From contig JAIOTT010000333.1 in assembly GCA_021106655.1 (NCBI GenBank), forward strand, positions 1 through 5,453: a DNA stretch of 5,453 nt. Direction: 5' to 3'. The position numbers and the translations under genes are program-made. This document shows positions 1-5,453 of this stretch, one piece after another. This stretch comes from Bacteroidales bacterium (GTDB taxonomy: Bacteria; Bacteroidota; Bacteroidia; Bacteroidales; SMBSF77). How positions within the stretch are numbered: the first letter of the stretch is position 1; every line of letters begins with the position of its first letter. The notes below the pieces were generated by a model. It saw nothing but the letters and a program-made list of their open reading frames with translations. It was not told the DNA's origin and made no database searches.

Positions 1-204
1 AGGACATATTTGATTGGTCCAGTTTTCCGGCGTTAGTATTTCTGATAAATAATAAACACCAACTAAAAGCTCCCCATCAAACACACCTATTTCATCATTT
101 TCCTGAAGGTCTAAATCATCAAAAATGACTGTGGATAAATAAATTGTCCAAACAGGATCAGCAGGATTACCTCCTTCGAATGGGAAGTGGGGGGTTGTTC
201 CTTG
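1..204 (-). other. Uncharacterised Bacteroidota surface-protein domain, truncated by the window edge
   Basis: Residues 1750-1817, cut at the window edge. Readable landmarks are HFPFEGGNPADPVWTIYLST, then DLDLQENDEIGVFDGELLVG and EILTPENW. I recall the pattern G-N-P-x-x-P-x-W-x-I-Y plus L-x-x-x-D-E-I-G-V-F-D-G from many type IX-secreted Bacteroidota proteins, often ahead of the sorting domain, but I know no assigned function. The GDEIGVFDG-like strand probably belongs to a beta sandwich. The remainder, and any C-terminal sorting signal, lies beyond position 1. Confidence 0.6.
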
Positions 205-3200
205 CAGAGTTAAACTAAAATCAACAGTTGTTGTTTCATTTGCAGAAACTACCACTTCCGGTATTGTTAATGAAATATATCCATTTGCACTTGCTGTAAC
301 AGAATATTCATCTACTGCCACATTTATAGAATACGTTCCTTCTGGACCTGTGTATGCAGAATATGCAGTTTCATTAACAACTACCAATGCACCTTCAATA
401 GGATTGTCTGTTTCAGATTCTGTTACAATACCTGATATTGTACCAAAACCACTTGGTCCAAAGTTTGCTACTAATAAAATATCACCGGTAAGTGTAAATG
501 TATATTCAGTTGTATCTGAAACTTCTACTCCTTCAACTGTCCAATTAATAAATTCCCAACTGGTATTAGGACTTGCATTAACTGTTACTTCAGTACCTTC
601 TAAATAAGCTCCATCACCTGCTGTTGTACCACCTTCAGGTGGATTAGCTTCGGTTGTTACAGTGTATTCAAGTGGAATTAGTTCAAAGTGTGCAACTAAT
701 GTAACATCTTCTATTACTGGAAAAGTATAGGCCGGATTTTCAGAAACTTCTACTCCATCAACAGTCCAGTTAATGAATTCCCAATCCGTATTAGGATATG
801 CATTAACTGTTACTGAACTTCCTTCTTCATAAGTTCCATCACCTGATGTTGTACCACTTTCAGGTGGATTAGCCTCTGTTGTAACTGTGTACATTTGAGC
901 TTCAGGTGTTGCACAAAGAATATTTGAAGCATCTGATTCTACTTCGCCTTCAAGAATTTGTGTTACATAATAACAATATTCTTGTCCTGCAATTAAGTCA
1001 ACATCTGTATAAGTTAACCCTGCAATATCTCCTGCCACAAGAATACCATCTACATAATAAATATTAAATAATGTTGTTATAGATTTTCCTTCAAAGTTGA
1101 ATCGACCTGTTTTTTCTTCCGGAATTGCTTCCCAGAGCAAAGTAACTTCCTCGATACCCGGTGTTGCACTTATAAGTATTGGTGCAAGTAGTGGTATATA
1201 TTCAAAGTTAGCTACTAATAAAATATCACCTGTTAGCGTAAATATATATTCTGCATCAGTAGAAACTTCTACTCCTTCATCTGTCCAGTTAATAAATACC
1301 CAATCTGTATTAGGATAAGCATTAACAGTTATCGAACTTCCTTCTAAGTAAGTACTGTCGCCTGTAGTTGTGCCACCTTCGGGTGGAATAGCTTCGGTTG
1401 TTACAGTGTAATAAACAAAAATATATTCAAAGTTTGCTACCAATAAAACATCTTCTGTAATTGTAAATGTGTATTCCGCTTCAATAGAAACTTCTATTCC
1501 ATCAACAGTCCAGTTAATAAATTCCCAATCGGTATTAGGGTAAGCATTAACTGTTACTTCTGTTCCTTCTAAATATGTTCCATCTCCTATAGTTGTACCA
1601 CCTTCAGGAGGATTGGCTTCGGTTGTTACAGTTTTTTCTTGTGGTGGTGTTTCATCCTTCAAGCAACGAACTGAATAACCGTAGTCCATACTATGATTGG
1701 TACGGTAAATTTTATCGTTATTATAGCTCAATAACCGTTTCCACGCAAAAGAATTGAACTCACTAGAGGACCAAAAGAAGCAGGCGTAGCCTAAACTGCC
1801 GAAATAACCATCGAGGCCCTTCCACCCCCCCGGAATGGCAGTAAATTCAAATAAATCAGTTCCGTTCCCATTCTCCCACCAACCAATTGTTGATTTTAAT
1901 TTTAAGCCGGCATCATATCCTCTCCATCCTAAATTATTCCAAATTGGGTCGCCAACAGGATATTGGCTATCAACTGTGCCTTCCAATATTTTCCATTCAT
2001 CATCAGTAGGAATATACCAGCCGGCAGGGCAAATACCTTGCACACCAGGTGTAGTTACATATTGCATCATTTCGTTCCATTGATAAAGCCCGCCATAAGT
2101 ATCACAATTACTTGTGTTGTCATCGTAACAGTATTTTTCTATTATGCTGTTATCGATCATTTCTTCGTTGCCGTTTATCATTGTACCAATGTTTAGGTTT
2201 TCTGCCATCCAGCATTGGTCTCCAATAAGAACTGAATTATATGTTTGTCCATCGCGAGAGTCGGTAAAAGGATTGCCGCATTGCCAGCTTGTACTTTCTT
2301 CAATTGTTATAAACTGATTTACACTTACATTTGTTTGAATTTGAATAATCCCGCTGGGCCATTCAATTTTAATTGAATCAATTACTGTCGCATCGCCCAG
2401 CCCAAACTCGGCATTAAGGCTGTTTTGGCTCATACCACCTGTTTGTCCCGAAACCTCTTGCATCTGCCATCCAATAGGAGCAGATTTATTTGTTAAAGCC
2501 TTAACCTTTACTTTAGCACCGATACCCGAAGTGTTTGAAATAGTACCCAATAATTTAATATTTATCCAATTATTGTTATTTCCATTATTGAGGTATAAAA
2601 AATTGTTATGATTTTGTTGATTGGAAATAAATAAATCAATATCTCCGTCATTGTCTATGTCTCCCCAAATACATCCTCTACTAATACCTGCATCGGTTAC
2701 AACATTAGTAGTAATAGTAGTAAAAGATCCATCTCCATTATTTTGATATAGAAAATTAGGTGTATAAGTATGAGATCCATTAGCTACAAACAAATCAAGA
2801 AAACCGTCATTATTATAATCTCCCCAACTGCCTCCCATAGAATGAGATGTGTTATTAACAATATCACCATCGGTAATTTTAGTAAAAGTTCCATCTCCAT
2901 TATTTTGATATAAATAATTTTTATGAGGAGTAATGTGAGTAGTTACAAATAAATCAAGGTCGCCATCGTTATCATAATCTCCCCAGCTACCACCGGTAGA
3001 GGGAGTATCTTCAGCAACAATTGGACTATTAGTGATTTTTGTAAAACTGCCATCACCATTATTATGATACAAAAGATCATTTCCAGCATAATTAGCTACA
3101 AACAAATCAAGAAAACCATCATTATCATAATCTCCCCAACAACAACCCACTGATCTGTCTCCATCATTTACAATATCACCTTCTGTAATTTTTGTAAATC

Positions 3201-5453
3201 CGGTTGAGTCCGGTCTATTATTGTGGTATAAAAAGTTGTTTTGACCATTATTTGGTTCTCCATAATTAGCTACAAACAAATCAAGAAAACCGTCATTATC
3301 ATAATCTCCCCAACTGCAACCATGAGATAAAACACCAACACCTACATCATTAACAATAATACCTTCTGTAATTTTGGTAAAGCTGCCATCACCGTTATTA
3401 TGAAATAAAAAGTTTGGATTCTCATCATTTGATACAAATAAGTCTATGTATCCGTCATTATCGTAATCACCCCAGCTACAATTACCGGAAAGTTCTCCAT
3501 CATTTACAATATCACCTTCTGTAATTTTTGTAAATCCGATTGAGTCGGGGCCATTATTGTGGTATAAAAAGTTATTTCCTCCAATATTAGCCACAAATAA
3601 ATCTAAATAACCATCATTATCATAATCACCAAAAATACTACCATGAGATTGTCCCCCATCATTGACTATATTGCCTTCGGTAATACGGGTGAATTGACCT
3701 GTTACATTAATATAATCAACTTTAGTCTCAGTATCGGTTGCTTTTGTTCCATCACTAACTGTCAAAGAAACTGTATAAATTCCTGGTTCATAATAAATCC
3801 AATCAGGATTTTGTTCATAGCTATCAATAGTTCCATCGTTTTGAAAATCCCATTGCCAGCTTGTGGGGTTGCCGGTGGATAGGTCGGTGAATTGGACTGT
3901 TAAGGGTGCTGTACCAATTGTATCTAAAGCAGTGAAGTCTGCTGAAATCGGATTCCAACCACCTTCATAATAAAGGGAATTGATATTATTTGTCGTGAGA
4001 ACCGAGTTATAAATTCTGACATCATCTATTTTTCCGTATGTGTAGGACCACCCATGTGGATTTCGCCCTATATTTAAAGTAGTACCGTCTGAACTGGAGG
4101 AAGGACTATCTCCATAATTCCAAGCGATAACATTATTAACATATAATTCTATATCGGTGAGTGAATATATCAAGACTATATGATTCCAAATATTAAATTC
4201 AATATTTATTCCTGTAGGCTCATTTCCCCAAGTACCTTTAAAAATGTGAATTTCTCCTACATTGTCTATCGCAATTTGTAAATCGTAAGCATCATTATCA
4301 TTTGAGAGGATTGCATGCCAATCGCTATTGCCATCATTTAATTTGACCCAAAAACTCCATGATTGGGGATAATAATCCACCTCAAAGTTTGTATTGATAT
4401 AATCATCAACTCCGTCAAAACTGAATGCACTATTCTCATTCCAAAATCTATCTGTTGTTAAAGTTGCTCCATATACAGTTCCATTATTCCCATTTCCGCT
4501 TTCATCATTTGCATTTCCGTTAAATGGATAATATGCCACTAAAGCATCAGATACAGTAATAAAACTCCAAACAGGCCCTTCGGTAGTATTGCTGTGGTCA
4601 TCGTGGGCTACAATTTTCCAGAAATATTCTGTGCTGTTTTCCAATATTTCCGGATCATAAGTTATTTCTGTTTGTCCTGTTATTACAATAGGTGGTGTAG
4701 CTTCTGTGCCAAAATAAATATCATAAGTTAAGGGATCGCCATCGGGGTCGGTGCATGTCCAAAAAAGATCAATATCTATTGATTGGTTTATTGCTCCATC
4801 CTCAGGATTTGGAGAAGATGGTGGTTCAGGGGGTTGGTTTTCATCCTTCATACAACGAACCGAAAAACCATATTTCTTGTAAGAACTGTATCTGGCGATG
4901 TAATCCTCAAACCATACATTCCTGCTCAAAGCATCATCACTATTACTCTCATTAGAGGACCAAATGTAGGTACTAAAATCAATGGTGCTGAAACTACCAT
5001 TATCATGGCGGTAACCGCCAGGAAGGAGAGTGAAACCATAAAGGTTAGTTCCATTTCCATTATTAGTCCAACCACTAGTTGATTTAAGATTTAATCCGGC
5101 ATCATAACCTCTACTACCTGTACCGTCCCATTCAGGGTCAGGATAACCGTATAGGCTATCTACCTCTCCTTCTAATTGTTTCCATTCTTCGTCTGTTGGC
5201 AAATGCCAACCGTCAGGACAAATGCCCTGTGCACCTTCAGTTGTTACATATTGCATCATTTCGTTCCACTGATAAAGCCCGCCATAAGTATCACAGTTTG
5301 AAGGGTCGTCTCCATAACAATATTTTTCAATTAATTCATCATTACTCATATTTTGGTTACCGTTTATCATTGTGCCAACATTAAGGTTTTCTTTTAACCA
5401 ACATTGATCACCAATTAAGACTGTATTATAAACTTGTCCTTCATAAGTTACTG
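1..5453 (-). CDS. Giant multidomain secreted/surface adhesin-like protein, partial at both ends
   Basis: One minus-strand frame is open through the whole window: I checked every codon and found no in-frame stop. This gives at least 1817 residues with no start, ribosome binding site or stop inside. The translation is a string of extracellular modules: FISUMP, Fn3, LamG, PKD, seven VCBS/FG-GAP repeats, ASPIC/UnbV, FISUMP, two InlB-like repeats, Fn3, two InlB-like repeats, CarboxypepD_reg-like and an uncharacterised C-terminal-side domain. Nothing resembles a catalytic site or membrane segment. Such architectures are known in Bacteroidota proteins exported by the type IX system, where a signal peptide lies at the N-terminus and a sorting domain at the C-terminus; both would lie outside this window. 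The probable role is cell-surface or secreted binding of glycans, proteins or debris, which is inferred from domains only. No frameshift or internal break is visible, so the gene looks intact. I recognise no gene symbol. Confidence 0.96.
205..444 (-). other. Carboxypeptidase regulatory-like (CarboxypepD_reg) beta-sandwich domain
   Basis: Residues 1670-1749. It opens GTISGIVTESETDNPIEGAL and continues VVVNETAYSAYTGPEGTYS, EYSVTASANGYIS, then a closing TTTVDFSLT. The pattern G-x-V-x-(8-12)-P-I-x-G-A-x-V, G-x-Y, V-x-A-x-x-x-G-Y and V-x-F-x-L matches the CarboxypepD_reg-like/transthyretin-like superfamily, and about 80 residues is its usual size. In Bacteroidota surface proteins it is a structural module rather than an enzyme. 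It is followed directly by the window-edge domain. Confidence 0.88.
460..663 (-). repeat. InlB-like B-repeat R4 (68 residues)
   Basis: Residues 1597-1664. It begins TVTTEANPPEGGTT and ends TLTGDILLVANF. By hand alignment it is closest to R1 overall (about 56 of 68), but its last 12 residues equal those of R2. It ends the B-repeat region; a short GPSGF linker leads to the CarboxypepD_reg-like domain. Confidence 0.9.
685..888 (-). repeat. InlB-like B-repeat R3 (68 residues)
   Basis: Residues 1522-1589. Same frame and length as R1, beginning TVTTEANPPESGTT and ending TLVAHF. It is the most divergent of the four near its end (TFPVIEDVTLVAHF). A 7-residue linker (ELIPLEY) precedes R4, the same spacing as between R1 and R2. 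Confidence 0.9.
895..1188 (-). other. Fibronectin type III-like domain 2
   Basis: Residues 1422-1519. The segment runs LAPILISATPGIEEVTLLWEA, then NIYYVDGILVAG, LTYTDVDLIAGQEYCYYVT and ESDASNILCATPEAQ. The Trp of strand B, the Y-x-D-x-x-L-x-x-G-x-x-Y-x-Y strand and the closing SN-x-x-x-ATP are typical Fn3 features. An unusual stretch rich in charged residues (PEEKTGRFNFEGKS, about 1096-1055) lies between strands B and C and lengthens that loop. Two cysteines (CYY and LCA) are present. The domain separates the two B-repeat pairs. Confidence 0.78.
1204..1407 (-). repeat. InlB-like B-repeat R2 (68 residues)
   Basis: Residues 1349-1416. It aligns with R1 without gaps at roughly 52 of 68 positions by hand. 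The core is AYPNTDWVFINWTDEGVEVS and the end TLTGDILLVANF. The ending is shared with R4 rather than with R1. It is followed by EYIPLL, leading into the second Fn3-like domain. Confidence 0.9.
1429..1632 (-). repeat. InlB-like B-repeat R1 (68 residues)
   Basis: Residues 1274-1341. It begins TVTTEANPPEGGTT, continues GDGTYLEGTEVTVNAYPN, WEFINWTVDGIEVS and ends LLVANF. This is the divergent InlB B-repeat / Listeria-Bacteroides repeat pattern: a G-x-Y-x-x-G-x-x-V-T-V strand, a W-x-F-x-x-W core and a terminal V-A-N-F. The family forms small beta-grasp-like stalk modules on cell-surface proteins. It is followed by a 7-residue linker and R2. Confidence 0.9.
1654..2280 (-). other. FISUMP domain 2
   Basis: Residues 1058-1266. 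It starts at a Cys-Gly-Asn-Pro after the ASPIC domain and runs through DSRDGQTYNSVLIGDQCW, MAENLNIGTMING, EKYCYDDN, CDTYGGLYQWNEMMQYVTT, GICPAGWYIPTDDEW, RGYDAGLKLKS, IPGGWKG, FFWSSSEFNS and YGYSVRCLKDE. It is a complete copy of the same family as FISUMP-1, about 1063 residues further along. The cysteine pattern is retained, with two extra cysteines (CGNPF at the start and YACFF before WSSS). The central block is nearly identical to copy 1 even at the DNA level, whereas the stretch between WSS and YGYSVRC is mostly different. A TPPQEKT linker then leads into the B-repeats. Confidence 0.94.
2054..2106 (-). repeat. Near-identical 53-bp block, copy in FISUMP-2
   Basis: This block matches 5243-5295 at 52 of 53 bases; the only difference is a synonymous Gln codon (CAA here, CAG there). 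It encodes CDTYGGLYQWNEMMQYV within FISUMP-2. The two copies are in the same orientation and frame, 3189 bp apart. Confidence 0.95.
2296..2577 (-). other. ASPIC/UnbV domain
   Basis: Residues 959-1052. Directly after the last VCBS unit comes NNWINIKLLGTISNTSGIGA, then a short basic stretch, QEVSGQTGGMSQNS, AEFGLGDATVIDSIKIEWPS and NQFITIEE. The order N-W-hydrophobic-K-L-x-G-T, G-I-G-A, F-G-L-G and W-P-S-G is the recognisable signature of the ASPIC/UnbV family (PF07593). That family normally sits immediately downstream of FG-GAP/VCBS repeats, as in animal CRTAC1. The exact function of the domain is unknown. Its position next to a seven-repeat array supports reading residues 587-1052 as one CRTAC1-like structural core. 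Confidence 0.93.
2578..3693 (-). repeat. Seven tandem VCBS/FG-GAP repeats, putative Ca2+-binding seven-bladed propeller
   Basis: Residues 587-958. I delimit seven units of about 51-61 residues, each starting at the Phe of an FTKITEG-like strand: 3693-3535, 3534-3382, 3381-3199, 3198-3046, 3045-2887, 2886-2725 and 2724-2578. Each has the core W-G-D-Y-D-N-D-G-x-x-D-L-F-V-A-N and ends in N-F-L-Y-x-N-N-G-D-G-S. Each carries the nine-residue D-x-D/N-N-D-G-x-x-D loop known from integrin-alpha/FG-GAP blades to bind Ca2+. Variants are F for W in unit 1, N for the second Asp in unit 6, and DIDNDGDID in unit 7. Seven such repeats are the number expected for a closed propeller; the fold is inferred. Units 1 and 3 end in PDSIG/PDSTG where others have GDGS or similar. 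The units differ mainly in the stretch just before WGDYD and in the loop after FVAN. Confidence 0.94.
3700..3957 (-). other. PKD domain
   Basis: Residues 499-584. The segment carries ADFTALDTIGTAPLTVQFTD, then STGNPTSWQWDFQNDG, YYEPGIYTVSLTVSDG and a closing DYINVTG. This matches the polycystic kidney disease domain: the WDF plus NDG/DG pair corresponds to the family's W-x-F-G-D-G core, and the P-G-x-Y-T-V-x-L-T-V strand is canonical. The length of about 86 residues is normal. PKD modules are Ig-like spacers or protein/polysaccharide contact domains in secreted bacterial proteins. It directly precedes the VCBS propeller, so it probably serves as the propeller's neck. Confidence 0.92.
3961..4542 (-). 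other. LamG / concanavalin A-like lectin domain (LamG_3 type)
   Basis: Residues 304-497. The opening VAYYPFNGNANDESGNGNNG, followed by FSFDGVDDYI, SFWVKL, LYVNN and closing GKIDDVRIYNSVLT, is the standard signature of the bacterial Laminin_G_3 (PF13385) jelly-roll domain. About 195 residues is the normal length. The family commonly binds carbohydrates, often with Ca2+, and is frequently attached to secreted hydrolases and adhesins. Here no enzyme adjoins it, so a role in glycan or particle adhesion is an inference. It lies between Fn3-1 and the PKD domain with almost no linker. Confidence 0.93.
4552..4836 (-). other. Fibronectin type III-like domain 1
   Basis: Residues 206-300. After a PPEPPSSPNPEDG linker come the typical bacterial Fn3-like landmarks: LFWTCTDPDGDPLTYDIYFG, then TYDPEILENSTEYFWKIVAHDD and a closing GPVWSFIT. 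The conserved Trp in strand B, the Tyr pair and the FWKI strand fit an Fn3/Ig-like beta sandwich of about 95 residues. It probably acts as a rigid spacer holding FISUMP-1 away from the LamG domain. The DPDGDPLTYDIYFG form is common in environmental Bacteroidota surface proteins. No ligand is implied. Confidence 0.8.
4843..5451 (-). other. FISUMP domain 1 (Fibrobacter succinogenes major paralogous domain)
   Basis: Residues 1-203. The segment begins at the window edge with a GQVYNTVLIGDQCW-type opening and continues with ENLNVGTMING, EKYCYGDD, CDTYGGLYQWNEMMQYVTT, GICPDGWHLPTDEEW, GYDAGLNLKS, LPGGYR, WSSNES and finally YGFSVRCMKD. These are the ordered landmarks of the FISUMP family (TIGR02145/PF09603), whose usual length is about 180-200 residues, so the domain is essentially complete and lacks at most a few residues at its front. 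Cysteines occur in DQCW, YCY, NCD, GICP and VRC and could form disulfides outside the cytoplasm. The family is found on secreted proteins of Fibrobacteres and Bacteroidota. Its biochemical role is not settled; binding rather than catalysis is the usual guess. A proline-rich linker (PPEPPSSP) follows it. Confidence 0.93.
5243..5295 (-). repeat. Near-identical 53-bp block, copy in FISUMP-1
   Basis: Partner of 2054-2106, with 52 of 53 bases identical and the same reading frame. It is the longest high-identity stretch I found between the two FISUMP copies and could serve as a substrate for homologous recombination or gene conversion between them. Confidence 0.95.

Noticed and set aside
1..204. 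Type IX secretion C-terminal sorting domain
   Set aside because: The sequence reaches the window edge still inside another domain, with no sorting-domain motif and no stop codon, so the signal cannot be claimed here.
460..1632. Mobile-element or non-coding repeat array
   Set aside because: The 204-bp repeats are coding B-repeat domains with no terminal inverted repeats, target duplications or transposase nearby.
1663..1773. Diversity-generating retroelement variable region at the end of FISUMP-2
   Set aside because: The position suits a C-type-lectin-like target. However, no reverse transcriptase or template repeat is in the window, and the two FISUMP copies differ in ways not limited to adenine-derived codons. 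It remains only a comparison.
2578..3693. CRISPR-like or non-coding tandem repeat
   Set aside because: The repeats are in frame, of unequal length (153-183 bp) and encode VCBS/FG-GAP blades. There are no short direct repeats with unique spacers.
4849..4851. Internal ATG codons on the minus strand (such as 4849-4851) as possible gene starts
   Set aside because: They fall inside conserved domain motifs, and the frame and domain homology continue upstream to the window edge.
350..5384. Several short + strand open frames (about 60-100 codons), for example 350-607, 1097-1318, 3643-3882 and 4783-5082
   Set aside because: They lie antisense inside the well-supported minus-strand gene, and their products resemble no family. 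The similar ones at 350 and 1097 are reverse images of the repeated B-repeat DNA.

Overview
The window is the interior of one very large protein-coding gene on the minus strand. One reverse frame (codons whose lowest + coordinate is 1, 4, 7 ... 5449) has no stop from 5451 down to 1. That is at least 1817 codons, with neither the start nor the stop codon inside the window. I see no other gene, RNA gene, promoter, terminator, mobile element or CRISPR array. Residue numbers below count from the upstream (high-coordinate) edge: residue n ends at + position 5454-3n.

The domain content points to a marine or environmental member of the Bacteroidota or a relative (Fibrobacteres/Bacteroidetes/Chlorobi group). 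It has two Fibrobacter succinogenes major paralogous (FISUMP) domains, LamG, PKD, Fn3, VCBS/FG-GAP, ASPIC/UnbV, InlB-like B-repeats and a carboxypeptidase-regulatory-like domain. The DNA is AT-rich, and the protein is acidic and rich in Asn, Asp, Gly and Thr, as expected for a secreted Ca2+-binding surface protein. A type IX secretion C-terminal signal would be expected downstream of position 1, but it lies outside the window.

Order along the protein (high to low coordinates): FISUMP-1 (5451-4843), Fn3 (4836-4552), LamG/ConA-like lectin (4542-3961), PKD (3957-3700), seven VCBS/FG-GAP repeats (3693-2578), ASPIC/UnbV (2577-2296), FISUMP-2 (2280-1654), InlB-like repeats R1 and R2 (1632-1204), a second Fn3-like domain (1188-895), InlB-like repeats R3 and R4 (888-460), CarboxypepD_reg-like (444-205), and the start of an uncharacterised Bacteroidota surface domain (204-1, running off the edge).

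No enzymatic domain is visible. The architecture suggests an adhesive or glycan-binding surface protein: candidate binding heads (FISUMP, LamG, a seven-bladed propeller with its ASPIC companion) carried on Ig-like stalk modules (Fn3, PKD, B-repeats, CarboxypepD_reg). The points of most interest are the exact count of seven Ca2+-site propeller blades, two FISUMP copies that are almost identical in one DNA stretch and strongly divergent in another, and four 68-residue repeats arranged as two pairs around an Fn3 domain. These assignments come from reading the translation by eye, not from profile searches.
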